In this document: piece by piece, positions 1 through 9,600 of the stretch
Layout: every line of letters starts with the position of its first letter
Position numbering within the stretch: the stretch's first letter is position 1
Virus record (IMG/VR): IMGVR_UViG_3300042878_001080
Coordinates: 29,329 to 93,328 of that record
Source: a virus
Reading direction: 5' to 3' (one strand)
DNA: 64,000 bases
Position numbers and translations under genes: made by a program
Notes under the pieces: generated by a model
Databases searched by the model: none
What the model was told of the DNA's origin: nothing
Seen by the model: only the letters and a program-made list of their open reading frames with translations

Positions 1-2168
1 CATTTGCGGAATTTGGTCTTAATGTTATAGATAAAGATGGTAATAGTTTCTTCTTTGAAACATCATTTAGTGAATCGGATTCTAAATACTTACCAAAAGT
101 GTTTGGTTCTTCTAATTTCTCTAAACCAAGAACAACAGTACCATTATTTGTTGAGGAAAAATTTCAAACATTATTGAACTACGGTTATAATAAAGGATAT
201 ATTAAAGGTTTAAGTTGTGACTTACTATCATTACCTAGAGCTAATTCAAATGTTAATTCCTCGTCATCTATAGCATATTACTTAGAAAAATATCAAACAC
301 CGGTTTCACCGTGGATTGTTTCTGAAGTTAGAGGTAGTAAAGTATATAACTTATTTAGATTTACAACCATTTCTGACGGTAATGGTGCAAATACGGAAGT
401 TAAAATATCAATATCTAATATGTCTTTTAATAATTTAACATTTGACGTGTTAGTTAGAGATTTTTATGATACCGATAATAATCCGGTAGTAATTGAGAAA
501 TTTACTAATTGTACTATGGATTCTAATAGTAATTCATTTGTGGGACAAAAAATTGGAACAACAGATGGTGAATACGCATTAAATTCAAAATACATAATGG
601 TAGAAATGAATGAAGATGCACCTATTGATACATTACCTTGTGGTTTTCAAGGATTTAAATTTAGACAATATGGTTCATCAAATTCCCCATTTCCAATTTA
701 TAAAACTAAATACGATTATCCGGGAGAAGTGGTTTTTGACCCACCATTTGGATTAAGTTCAGGAAGTAACAACTCAACTTTAAGTCCGGGTGATAATGTT
801 CGTAAAACATATTTAGGTATTTCTACAGGAAATGGTGCTGGTTTTGACGTTGATTTCTTCCAATATAAAGGAAAACAAAGACCTTTAAATTTATGTATTG
901 ATAGTGATGCTGCTGAATGGATAACATTAACTAAAGGTTATCATATGGATAAAAACGCAAGTGGTATAACAATTTCTAATAGTTATACAACTAGTGGAAC
1001 TTCAGCATATTATGTTGGTGACGCTACATTCACAACAGACCCTTCAGACGAAACAAGTCCTTATTACAGAATATATTCTCGTAAGTTCTCAGTATTAGTT
1101 CAAGGAGGTTTTGATGGTTGGGATATCTATAGAGAATCAAGAACAAATACCGACACATTTAAGTTAGGTAGAAGAGGTTACTTAAACGGTGCTTGTCAGG
1201 ACATTAAATATCCTACAGCAACAGGTTGGGGAGCATTTAAACAAATTAAAGTTGGAAATAATACTGTTGATTGGGGTAACTCTGATTACTACGCTTATTT
1301 ATTAGGACAACAAACATTCTCAAATCCTGAAGCAGTTAATATTAATTTATTTGTTACACCAGGTATTGATTATACTAATAATTCTGATTTAGTTGGGGAT
1401 GCAATTGAAATGATTGAGTTCAATAGAGCTGATTCATTATACATTTGTACGACTGCTGATAGTAATTTATTTTTACCAACACCTGATACCGCTGGTTTAA
1501 TTTACCCTCAAGAAGCTGTTAATGTTTTGGACGATAGTGGTGTAGATTCTAATTATACAGCAACTTATTATCCTTGGGTATTAACTAGAGATAGTGTTAA
1601 TAATACACAAATCTATTTACCACCAACGGCAGAAGTTGTAAGAAACTTGGCATTAACCGATAACATTGCGTTCCCTTGGTTCGCGGCAGCAGGTTATACA
1701 AGAGGTATTGTAAATGCTATCAAAGCGAGAAAGAAACTTACTCAAGAAGATAGAGATGTCCTTTATCAAGGTCGTATCAACCCAATCGCCACTTTTTCTG
1801 ATGTTGGTACCGTAATTTGGGGTAATAAAACTCTTCAAGTAGCACAATCCGCTCTTGATAGAATAAATGTGAGAAGATTATTACTTCAAGCTCGTAAATT
1901 GATTTCAGCAGTATCTGTAAGATTATTGTTTGAACAAAACGACCAAAAAGTAAGACAAGATTTCTTAGATGCTGTTAATCCTATCTTGGACGCTATCAGA
2001 AGAGATAGAGGTTTATATGATTTCCGAGTTACAGTATCTTCAGACACTGCTGATTTAGATAGAAATCAAATGACTGGTAAGATTTATATCAAACCAACCA
2101 AATCATTAGAATTTATAGACATTACGTTCTATATTACTCCAACCGGAGCTTCTTTTGAAAATATATAA
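1..2168 (+). CDS. 18: Tail sheath protein, gp18-like (5' end outside window)
   Basis: Forms the contractile sheath around the tail tube. The reading frame is open from base 3 with no stop, so the GTG at 99 is internal and the gene starts upstream of the window. The last ~130 residues carry the sheath C-terminal domain: the stretch reading NVRRLLLQARKLISAVSVRL, then a glycine-poor helix and the strand pattern ending in KPTKSLEFIDITFYITP, which is the most conserved part of T4 gp18 and related sheaths. The middle of the protein is long and variable, as is usual for surface-exposed sheath domains. It is followed directly by a hairpin terminator. Assignment is firm for the C-terminal domain; full length is unknown. 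Confidence 0.93.
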   Translation, partial: FAEFGLNVIDKDGNSFFFETSFSESDSKYLPKVFGSSNFSKPRTTVPLFVEEKFQTLLNYGYNKGYIKGLSCDLLSLPRANSNVNSSSSIAYYLEKYQTPVSPWIVSEVRGSKVYNLFRFTTISDGNGANTEVKISISNMSFNNLTFDVLVRDFYDTDNNPVVIEKFTNCTMDSNSNSFVGQKIGTTDGEYALNSKYIMVEMNEDAPIDTLPCGFQGFKFRQYGSSNSPFPIYKTKYDYPGEVVFDPPFGLSSGSNNSTLSPGDNVRKTYLGISTGNGAGFDVDFFQYKGKQRPLNLCIDSDAAEWITLTKGYHMDKNASGITISNSYTTSGTSAYYVGDATFTTDPSDETSPYYRIYSRKFSVLVQGGFDGWDIYRESRTNTDTFKLGRRGYLNGACQDIKYPTATGWGAFKQIKVGNNTVDWGNSDYYAYLLGQQTFSNPEAVNINLFVTPGIDYTNNSDLVGDAIEMIEFNRADSLYICTTADSNLFLPTPDTAGLIYPQEAVNVLDDSGVDSNYTATYYPWVLTRDSVNNTQIYLPPTAEVVRNLALTDNIAFPWFAAAGYTRGIVNAIKARKKLTQEDRDVLYQGRINPIATFSDVGTVIWGNKTLQVAQSALDRINVRRLLLQARKLISAVSVRLLFEQNDQKVRQDFLDAVNPILDAIRRDRGLYDFRVTVSSDTADLDRNQMTGKIYIKPTKSLEFIDITFYITPTGASFENI

Positions 2169-2174
2169 TAAAAA

Positions 2175-2207
2175 AATTATGACCCATTGTAATAGTGGGT
2201 CATAATT
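2175..2207 (+). terminator. Hairpin terminator after tail sheath
   Basis: A perfect 12-bp stem, AATTATGACCCA (2175-2186) with TGGGTCATAATT (2196-2207), encloses a 9-base loop 6 bases after the sheath stop codon. There is no strong T-run on either side, so termination efficiency is uncertain, but the position between two genes supports a transcript end. Confidence 0.65.
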
Positions 2208-2225
2208 AAGCCTTAATTAAAAATT

Positions 2226-3044
2226 ATGTTAAAAAATAGAATTGTAGAGGGTATTGACGAAACAGGTGCTCCGGATGAAAAGTATTACGCTTTTGATTGG
2301 GACGATAATATTGTTTCTATGCCGACAAAGATAATATTAAAAGATGAAGATGGTGATGAGGTTGGAATGTCAACTGAAGATTTTGCAACATATCGAGAAG
2401 AAATTGGTAAAGAACCAGTTGAGTTTGAAGGACACACTATTGTTGGGTTCTCTAACGACCCTTTTAGATGGTTTGGAACTAAAGGTGATAAACAATTTAT
2501 TGTTGATTCAATGACCGCAAAACCAGGTCCTGCTTGGCCGGATTTTGTTGAAGCAATTAATAATGGTTCAATATTCTCAATCGTAACAGCAAGAGGGCAT
2601 ACACCTTCAGTTTTAAAAGAGGCTTGTTACAATTATATTGTATCTAATTTCAACGGTATTAATTCTAATGAATTAGTTAGAAATTTAGAAAAATATAGAG
2701 ATTTAACGGATGAAGAAAACACATCTAAAAGAGAAATGATTAGAGAATATTTAGATTTATGTCGTTTTTATCCTGTAACTTATGGAGAAGGTTCCGCAAC
2801 AAATCCTGAACAAGGTAAAATCAAAGCATTAGATGAGTTTGTTGAGTATGTTAAAGATATATCTAACTATATTCAAAAAGAAGCATTTTTAAAAAATAAA
2901 ATAAATAATTATTTTGTACCTAAAATAGGTTTTTCAGATGACGACTTAAAAAATGTGGATGTAGTGAAAAAACATTTTGAACAAGACCCAGAAAATATTA
3001 TTAAAACATATTCAACCGCTGGAGGAATTAAAAAAGAATATTAA
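2226..3044 (+). CDS. HAD-superfamily hydrolase/phosphatase
   Basis: A 272-aa protein with all four HAD motifs visible: motif I FDWDDN with the nucleophile pair Asp24/Asp26, motif II Thr121 in VTARGH, a lysine (Lys198 or Lys200) for motif III, and motif IV FSDDD at 236-240. The HAD family mostly hydrolyses phosphate esters, for example nucleotides or nucleic-acid 3' phosphates. Substrate cannot be read from the sequence; a nucleotidase or DNA-end phosphatase is a reasonable guess for a phage. It sits alone between the sheath terminator and the repeat-rich gap before the tail tube gene, so it interrupts an otherwise structural operon. The ATG is preceded by an A-rich leader without a Shine-Dalgarno sequence. 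Confidence 0.8.
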   Translation: MLKNRIVEGIDETGAPDEKYYAFDWDDNIVSMPTKIILKDEDGDEVGMSTEDFATYREEIGKEPVEFEGHTIVGFSNDPFRWFGTKGDKQFIVDSMTAKPGPAWPDFVEAINNGSIFSIVTARGHTPSVLKEACYNYIVSNFNGINSNELVRNLEKYRDLTDEENTSKREMIREYLDLCRFYPVTYGEGSATNPEQGKIKALDEFVEYVKDISNYIQKEAFLKNKINNYFVPKIGFSDDDLKNVDVVKKHFEQDPENIIKTYSTAGGIKKEY

Positions 3045-3046
3045 AA

Positions 3047-3054
3047 TATTTATA
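3047..3054 (+). promoter_or_regulatory. TATTTATA motif at head of tandem repeat
   Basis: A copy of the recurrent TATTTATA core begins 3 bases after the HAD stop and runs directly into the 14-bp repeat array. It matches the motif found before most transcription units here, but no gene starts within 230 bases, so its activity is doubtful. Confidence 0.3.
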
Positions 3055-3151
3055 AATAAAAATTATTAAATAAAAATTATTAAATAAAAATTATTAAATA
3101 AAAATTATTAAATAAAAATTATTAAATAAAAATTATTAAATAAAAATTATT
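3054..3151 (+). repeat. Tandem array, seven perfect copies of a 14-bp unit
   Basis: The unit AAATAAAAATTATT is repeated seven times without a mismatch (7 x 14 = 98 bp), followed by a degenerate eighth copy from 3152. The array lies in the 244-base gap between the HAD gene and the tail tube gene. It contains only A and T. A 14-bp period is not a whole number of helical turns, and no coding frame runs through. It may be a slippage-prone spacer, a binding array or a DNA-unwinding element; nothing in the sequence decides between these. Confidence 0.95.
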
Positions 3152-3238
3152 AAATAAACTATTAATATAAAAACTAGGATTTCTAGAATGATAGATATTT
3201 TAATTCTAAAAGTCAAGTAAAAAAAATTAAATAGGTAA

Positions 3239-3250
3239 TATTTATAATAA
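3239..3250 (+). promoter_or_regulatory. Candidate late promoter, TATTTATAATAA, before tail tube
   Basis: The TATTTATA core (3239-3246) extended by ATAA lies 42 bases upstream of the tail tube ATG. It is the same extended form seen before the genes at 3881 and 6621. Confidence 0.55.
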
Positions 3251-3288
3251 ACAAGATAAAAAATAAAAATTAAAAAAACAAATAGAAA

Positions 3289-3777
3289 ATGGCTGATTTA
3301 TTAATGAAAATGCCCATACCGTATGAACCGAAAAGACAAAATAGGTTTATTGTACGATTCCCTTCTACATTAGGGATTAACGAATGGTTCGTAGAATCTG
3401 CCGCTAGACCACACATAACAATCAAAGACGTTGAAATACCTTTTTTAAATACTTCAACTTATGTTGCTGGTAGATTTACTTGGGGTACTATGAATGTTAA
3501 ATTCCGTGACCCAATTGGACCTTCAGCGTCACAAGCTCTTATGGAGTGGGTTCGTTTATGTGCTGAGTCTGTTACAGGTCGTATGGGGTATGCTGCGGGA
3601 TACAAAAAAAATATTGACCTTGAGATGTTAGACCCAACAGGTGTTGTTGTGGAAAAATGGATTTTAGAAGGTTCTTGGTTAAGTGATGTTAATTTTGACG
3701 CTTTACAGTATAGTTCAGACCAATTAGCAACAATTTCAACAACTATTCGTATGGATAGATGTGTATTAGTTTATTAA
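3289..3777 (+). CDS. 19: Tail tube protein, gp19-like
   Basis: A 162-aa protein, the same size as T4 gp19, which polymerises into the inner tail tube. Visible family features are the N-terminal RFIVRFPSTLGI strand, the conserved PHITIKDVEIPFLNTSTYVAG region, and the C-terminal strands WILEGSWLSDVNFDALQYSS leading into an MDRC end typical of the tube fold shared with gp48/gp54. It is bracketed by a candidate promoter and a very strong terminator, so it is probably transcribed as a single gene, which fits the high copy number of tube protein. The order sheath, tube, chaperone, tape measure is standard for contractile tails. Confidence 0.93.
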   Translation: MADLLMKMPIPYEPKRQNRFIVRFPSTLGINEWFVESAARPHITIKDVEIPFLNTSTYVAGRFTWGTMNVKFRDPIGPSASQALMEWVRLCAESVTGRMGYAAGYKKNIDLEMLDPTGVVVEKWILEGSWLSDVNFDALQYSSDQLATISTTIRMDRCVLVY

Positions 3778-3790
3778 TTTATAAAAATTA

Positions 3791-3834
3791 AAATAAAATA
3801 CCCCTACATTTAATTATGTGGGGGTATTTTATTT
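3791..3834. terminator. Strong bidirectional hairpin terminator after tail tube
   Basis: AAATAAAATACCCC (3791-3804) pairs perfectly with GGGGTATTTTATTT (3821-3834). Five further pairs (one T-G wobble) extend the stem inwards to a 6-base loop at 3810-3815. The A-tract on the left arm and T-tract on the right arm make it functional in both directions. Confidence 0.9.
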
Positions 3835-3856
3835 ATATTAAAAAAATATATCGTAT

Positions 3857-3871
3857 TATTTATAATAAAAA
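3857..3871 (+). promoter_or_regulatory. Candidate late promoter before gp26-like gene
   Basis: TATTTATAATAAAAA, with the TATTTATA core at 3857-3864, ends about 10 bases before the ATG at 3881. Confidence 0.55.
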
Positions 3872-3880
3872 CAAAATTAT

Positions 3881-4636
3881 ATGGAACAAAGTTTAATAGA
3901 TGCTGGAACACAAAATTTCAGCTTACCACACGATATGGTTCAATTACCGACAGATGGGGTTTTTTATAAATCAAAAAAGAAAGCGGTTAAAATTGGTTAT
4001 TTAACAGCAAATGATGAAAATTATTTAATTGGTGCTGGTCGTAGTAGTGAAAACATTATTTTAAAATTATTGAGAAATAAAATGTACGAACACGACTTAC
4101 GTCCTGAAGAACTTTTAGATGGTGATGTTGAGGCAATATTAATCTTTTTAAGAAATACTTCTTTTGGTTCAGAATATAGTCTTAATTTAATTGACCCAGG
4201 AACTGATAAACCATTTGTTGGTACAATTACTTTAGATGAGTTAAATTTTAGAAAAACGAATGTTAAACCGGATGAAGATGGTACATTTACCACTAAATTA
4301 CCAAAAACTGGTGTTACAGTAAAATTAAAACCAACAACTTTTAATGATACAATTGATTTAGATAAAATGGCTGAACAATATCCCGTTGGTCATCAAGTGC
4401 CAAGAATTACTTGGAAATTATTAAAACATATTGTTGAAATTGATGGTAATACTGATAGAACAAAAATAAGTTTATTTATTGATTCCTTACCAATTATGGA
4501 TTCAAAATACATAAGAAAGTTTTTAAAAGAAAATGAACCGTCATTGGATTTAAAAAGAAGTGTAATCGCCCCATCAGGAGAATTGGTATCTTTCGAGATT
4601 GCCTTTGGGGTGGAGTTTTTTCGACCTTTCTTCTAA
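3881..4636 (+). CDS. 26: gp26-like baseplate/tail-assembly protein (zero-frame product)
   Basis: A 251-aa protein between the tail tube and tape-measure genes, the position of tail-assembly chaperones in contractile-tailed phages and of the 26/51/27-29 cluster in T4. The N-terminus reads LPHDMVQLPTDGVFY and the C-terminus has strands ending in GVEFFRPFF, the general pattern I associate with the T4 gp26-type baseplate family (PF12322-like). The zero frame ends at 4634-4636, just after a GAG TTT TTT CGA run. The +1 frame is open for another 50 well-formed codons (see next entry), so the gene probably makes both a short and a frameshifted long product. Role as a chaperone of the tape measure is inference from position and architecture. 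Confidence 0.75.
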   Translation: MEQSLIDAGTQNFSLPHDMVQLPTDGVFYKSKKKAVKIGYLTANDENYLIGAGRSSENIILKLLRNKMYEHDLRPEELLDGDVEAILIFLRNTSFGSEYSLNLIDPGTDKPFVGTITLDELNFRKTNVKPDEDGTFTTKLPKTGVTVKLKPTTFNDTIDLDKMAEQYPVGHQVPRITWKLLKHIVEIDGNTDRTKISLFIDSLPIMDSKYIRKFLKENEPSLDLKRSVIAPSGELVSFEIAFGVEFFRPFF

Positions 4637-4775
4637 TCACCGACAATTATTGATTGAGGAATACTTGTATTTGTCTCAATCAATACACGTTTCATATTCG
4701 GATTTTCATTTGATGCCAACATATGTTCGAAAATATTTAATAAACCGATTAATCGATAATAACACACCAGACTAG
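4623..4775 (+). CDS. Frameshift extension of the gp26-like protein
   Basis: After TTT TTT (4616-4621), a +1 (or -2) shift at TTTTTTC enters a frame coding 50 residues before TAG at 4773-4775. The peptide starts DLSSNHRQLLIEEYLYLS, continues with SYSDFHLMPTYVRKYLINR and ends in an Asn-rich tail. Its helix-then-MP-then-aromatic/basic-helix layout is protein-like and resembles the C-terminal half of tail-assembly chaperones. The frame is open from 4566 but has no ATG until 4713, so independent initiation would lose most of it. Fusion to residue 247 of the zero-frame protein gives about 297 aa by +1. A single-base error or true indel in the T6 run would also join the frames. Confidence 0.65.
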   Translation, partial: DLSSNHRQLLIEEYLYLSQSIHVSYSDFHLMPTYVRKYLINRLIDNNTPD

Positions 4776-4798
4776 TAATTTAAAAACTATGTTTGGTG

Positions 4799-4814
4799 TA
4801 TTTATTTATAAATA
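4799..4814 (+). promoter_or_regulatory. Candidate late promoter before tape measure (double motif)
   Basis: Two overlapping cores, TATTTATT (4799-4806) and TATTTATA (4803-4810), lie 13-25 bases upstream of the tape-measure ATG. The region also forms a dyad, TGTATTTAT and ATAAATACA, separated by TT. Confidence 0.5.
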
Positions 4815-4823
4815 CATTTAATT

Positions 4824-6572
4824 ATGCCGACCCCAATAGACCCAACAACACCCGCAGATAAATCGAGAGGATTAGGGGAAACTTTATATTCTAATATTAG
4901 TCCTGAAGCAATTGCTAAAGTTGTATTAACACTTGATGCTGCTGCTAGTCAAATGTTACATCAGTTTGGACAAGGTCAAGCTATGTCCGACATTTTGCGT
5001 AAAAGTATGGCAGAATCAGTTACTGATGTTAGAAAACTAGGTGGTGATATTGCGGATGTTCTTAAAACACAACAAGAAGCTTCCTTAGCGTTAGGTAGAA
5101 ATGTTATTTTATCTAATAAAACAACTGAAGATTTATATGCTACGATGAAGGTTACGGGACAATCTGTTAAAGAGATTGTTAGTAATATGGCAGATGCGGG
5201 TATATCATCCGCAAAGGCGACAAATGAAATGTTAAAAGTGGTTAATGTTGCTCGAGAATCTGGTGTAAGTGCTGTAGCAGTTTCTGAAACGGTTTTAAAA
5301 AATATGAATGCTCTTAACAAATATAATTTTGAAGGTGGTGTTGATGGTTTGGCTAAAATGGCGGCACAAGCGACATCGTTAAGAATTGATATGTCTCAAA
5401 CATTAGGGTTTGCTGAAAAAGTGTTTAATCCTGAGGGGGCTATTGAAATTGCTGCTGCGATGCAAAGATTAGGTGTTTCTCAAAGTTCATTACTTGACCC
5501 ATTAAAATTAATGGATTTATCTCAAAATGACCCGGCTGAATTACAGAATCAAATTGCTGAAATGAGCAAACAATTTGTTCAACTTGGAAAAGACGGACAT
5601 TTTGAAATTATGCCGGGGGCAAAACGACAACTGAGAGAAATTTCAAGTGCGATGGGTATAGGTTACGACCAACTTACCAAAATGGCCTTAGGTAGTGCTG
5701 ATTTAGATAAAAAAATGAAAGAAATATCTTTTCCATCAGCAACTGAAGACCAAAAGAAAATGATTGCCAATATGGCAGAAATGGGTACGGGTGGTGAATA
5801 TATGGTTAAATTTACTGATAAAGAAGGTACTTCTCAAGAAAAGGCTGTTTCTGAATTAAATAAAGATGATGTTGCCGCTCTTGAAAAAATGGCTAACACA
5901 GCACCAAAATCGATGGAGGAATTGGCTAAAGACCAATTATCAGCAATACAAGATGTTACTGCAGCAATTAACAGTTTAGGTGATAGAACAGGTTTAGGGT
6001 TAGCTACGAGTAATCTAAGTAGTCAATTATTAAAAGGTGGTAGAAAAATTGGTGAGGCTTTAGGTGAAGTCCCTGGTAAAAATTTATCGGCGAAAAATAT
6101 TGGAAAAGGTGCTGATGAAATTATAAATGATTTAAGTTCAGGGGCTAGTTTAAGTGATGTTTTGAGTAAATTTAAAAATAAATTTATTAATGAATTACAT
6201 ACAGCTTTTGAAAATGTTAATGAACAAATGGCTAAACTAAAAGATGAGGTACCCCTATTCAAGGTGATTAATAGTATTAGTACGGGAACCCCAATAGGAA
6301 ACACTCCAACAAATTCTAGTATACCAAAAGGTAACAATACTACAAATAACTCTCAAACATCAAATAATCCATCAAATGTTAATGTAACATTAACTCATAA
6401 TATTACAGTAACTGCTCCGGTAAATATTGATGGAAAAACAATTGTAGAAGCGTTTAAAAATAATACAGATGTTTCTCAAGCAGTTGCTCAATCAATTAAA
6501 GAAACTTTTACAAATTCTAATTTTGGAATGAATTCAGGTAAAAATGATAAAGTTGGTAATCCATGGAGTTGA
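4824..6572 (+). CDS. 29: Tail tape measure protein, gp29-like
   Basis: A 582-aa, largely helical, Ala/Lys/Met-rich protein, nearly the length of T4 gp29 (590 aa), which sets tail length; this suggests a tail close to T4's. Helical heptad-like stretches run over residues ~20-470, followed by a low-complexity Asn/Ser/Thr/Pro linker (~495-530). The C-terminal segment NVNVTLTHNITVTAPVNIDG is a short beta unit common near the end of tape measures. Position immediately after the tail-assembly gene is diagnostic. No membrane segment or lytic domain is evident. Confidence 0.85.
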   Translation: MPTPIDPTTPADKSRGLGETLYSNISPEAIAKVVLTLDAAASQMLHQFGQGQAMSDILRKSMAESVTDVRKLGGDIADVLKTQQEASLALGRNVILSNKTTEDLYATMKVTGQSVKEIVSNMADAGISSAKATNEMLKVVNVARESGVSAVAVSETVLKNMNALNKYNFEGGVDGLAKMAAQATSLRIDMSQTLGFAEKVFNPEGAIEIAAAMQRLGVSQSSLLDPLKLMDLSQNDPAELQNQIAEMSKQFVQLGKDGHFEIMPGAKRQLREISSAMGIGYDQLTKMALGSADLDKKMKEISFPSATEDQKKMIANMAEMGTGGEYMVKFTDKEGTSQEKAVSELNKDDVAALEKMANTAPKSMEELAKDQLSAIQDVTAAINSLGDRTGLGLATSNLSSQLLKGGRKIGEALGEVPGKNLSAKNIGKGADEIINDLSSGASLSDVLSKFKNKFINELHTAFENVNEQMAKLKDEVPLFKVINSISTGTPIGNTPTNSSIPKGNNTTNNSQTSNNPSNVNVTLTHNITVTAPVNIDGKTIVEAFKNNTDVSQAVAQSIKETFTNSNFGMNSGKNDKVGNPWS

Positions 6573-6596
6573 GTAACTTAAAATGGGTTATTAATC

Positions 6597-6608
6597 TATT
6601 TATAATAA
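6597..6608 (+). promoter_or_regulatory. Candidate late promoter before the 1651-aa baseplate gene
   Basis: TATTTATAATAA (core 6597-6604) ends 12 bases before the ATG at 6621, in a 48-base gap with no other content. Confidence 0.55.
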
Positions 6609-6620
6609 AAGAAAAAAAAT

Positions 6621-9600
6621 ATGTCAAATAGTACATTATCATTTGCTTCATCCTCTTCGTTTAGAGATATTTTATTGGCAAAAAATTTAGCACCGTATAG
6701 TGTTAGTGGTGTATATACACCACCAGCCTCAGATATTGATACGGAAGTGTCTTTAAACAATTTTAATGTTATTGATTCACCAAATGATTTAATTACTAAT
6801 GACCCTTTTGCTCAATTACTATATCCTTTAAATGAATATGGTCCTAATGGTGGTTATGATTTAAATATTAATTTTAATGGACCCCCACTTCCAGTAACAC
6901 CAAATCAAGGTGAATATGGTCCGAATGATACTGTTTTAGATTTAGTCAATGAATTTTTTATTGACGCCGCTTATATTGATAACTACTATGGACCTGTTGG
7001 TGGTTTTAATGATATGTATGGGGTTACTACTCAGATATTGGGACAACCTATACATCAACCTTATTTACCTACAAATTTTGTTCCTTCATCGTATTCACCA
7101 TATACAATTTTAATGTCTAATAATCCGACTGGTAGTGATGGTTCATTATCTCAGGATTCATATTTGGCTAGATTAGGAGCAACATTTTTAAATAAGTTAT
7201 TTCAAGATAGAATTAATCGAGAAATTTTTATAAATACAGTGGGTCAAGTTAATTTACAATCATTACAAGACCCTTTTGATGCTAGTTTAATGATTACCGG
7301 ACAAGAACCGTTAATTTATAAAAATTGGAAGATTACATCACCGGAAAACCCTGTTACTGCCGCCGCTGATTTATTAACAAGATTGGCGGGGGCTTATTGG
7401 CCGGTATCTTTAATTCCTGGAGATTATTTTACCGATAACACAAGAAATGGACAAACACAACAAACATCAACAGCATTAAATGTTGTTAATCAATTAACGG
7501 GGGGGTTTTTAGGGCCAATATTAAATAGTAAAAGAAATCCTTCTGAGATATTCTTGGCAAACACAGGAAATGGTCAAAGGTCTGTTTTATTTAGAAATAT
7601 TAATTATAATCGATATCAACCAAATTACGATAAAAATTATGGCGGTTTATTGGGTGTTGGTCAAGCAATTGTTAGTTTAATAAACCCATTTAATGGAACT
7701 TTAGTGGGTGGTTATTATGTTGGTAGTAGAAGTGCGGAACCTTCATCAATAACATCACCCCCAAATCAAGTTCCTGTTAATGCTTTTGGACAACAAGAGG
7801 ATGTTCCGGTATATGGACCATCAGAATTAGGTATTTTATATGAGGGTAATCAAGATACTCTTAAATTTGGACTTGCAGCAAAACCATTAAGTGATGGTGG
7901 AGGTATTGACGGTCAATTTGTTTGGACATCACCAAAATATAAATCAAATGCTGGTTTTCACGCAACTCCGGGAGGTGGTTCAGGTTCATTAGATGGTGAG
8001 TTTAATTTAATTAGTAGTAATTATACTCGTGATGAATCAACTAATTTTGTGTTTAAATCAACATCTATTTTAGATGAAACTCAAAGATTAGTTAATTCTG
8101 CTGATAACGTTCAAGGTATTTCAAGATTAAAACACGTTGGTAACGCTATCAATCAAGTTAGTAAAGTATTCCACGATGGGTATAAAGAAATGACTAAAGG
8201 TTCTCAAGTTGTGTCTTATACAGACCAAACAACGGGAGGTGAAGCTGGTATTGAATATTGTAGAGTTTTTACAAAAGATACACCATATTACACTTATAAT
8301 GATTTACAAAAAGTTGATGGTATCACAACAAGTGGAAGACAATTTGCCGGTTCGGTATTAGACAACACATTCAATTTAAATATTTCACCAACAAGAAATC
8401 CGGGTTCAACAAATATAATTGCTGATGGACCTAACGGTATTGGGGGTTATGCTAAAAAATATATGTTCTCAATTGAGAATTTGGCTTGGAGAACATCAAG
8501 TAAACAGGGTTATACTTATGATGAATTACCTGTTTGTGAAAAAGGACCAAATGGGGGTAGAGTTATGTGGTTTCCACCATATGATATTAAATTTAATGAT
8601 AATAGTACAGCTAACTGGACACCAACATCATTTTTAGGAAGACCGGAACCAATATATACATATAAAGATTCTAATAGAACGGGAACTTTAAGTTGGAAAA
8701 TAATTGTAGACCATCCATCTGTTATGAATGTTCTTGTTGAAAAACAATTAAAAGGTCAAAATAAAGAAAGAATCAATTCTATTATTGATTCATTTTTTGC
8801 TGGTTGTGTTAAGTATGATATATATGAATTGGCTAAAAAGTTTAATACGGTACCAACTAAAGATTTATATACTTATCAACAGATATTAAATGACCCTAAT
8901 TTAGATAAAAATACCGCAAAAGAAGTATTCAACAGTAATGGTTCTGTGGGTACAGTAACTAATAGTAGTACAGCTGGTAATTCTATTCCAAAAACAAATA
9001 CTGACACATCAGTTGCTCACTTATTGGATGGTTATAAGAATTTAGGGTTTTATTTTGATAATGATATTCCGGGACCAAACACTAAAAAAAACCCAATTCC
9101 TAATTCAACATATAAAGCTGATTATGATAACTACACAAACAGTGTGAATCAAGACCTATATGTTGATATATCAAGTAAAACTTTTGCAATAGTTAGTACT
9201 AATAGAAATGTTAAATCTTTTTTTGATAATGTGGTTATAGATAATTTTAATAAAATTAATAATAGTTTTATTGAGGATGCTTTTAAAATTTTGAGTGAAA
9301 ATAAAGGTGTTATTAAAATTTCTTTAGCTAGTTCTGCATCAGCACCGGCACAGGATGATTATAATGTTACATTATCTGTTAGAAGAAAAAATTCAGTTAT
9401 TGAATATTTTAAAAATACTAAATTGGCGAAATTTATTACAGAATCTAAAACATTAATTTTTGAAGGGAATACTGACAACGGTGAAATTGAAACAATTTCA
9501 TTTCCACAAACCTCAAATGGGGTTTTTGGTTCCTCAGTTGATTGCCATCAAGATATTATGTCTCAATCAAATACAGCTGCGTCTAATAAACAGGCTCAAG

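Noticed and set aside
99-101. GTG at 99 as start of the sheath gene
   Set aside because: The frame is open to the window edge with sensible sheath-like codons upstream, so the gene is partial.
3054-3151. CRISPR-like or iteron array
   Set aside because: Units are 14 bp with no spacers and no Cas genes; tandem A/T repeat only. An iteron role is not excluded but there is no initiator gene nearby.
3239-3250. Calling the TATTTATA motif a standard T4 late promoter
   Set aside because: T4 late promoters read TATAAATA in the direction of transcription; here the genes read TATTTATA. The similarity is only to the opposite strand.
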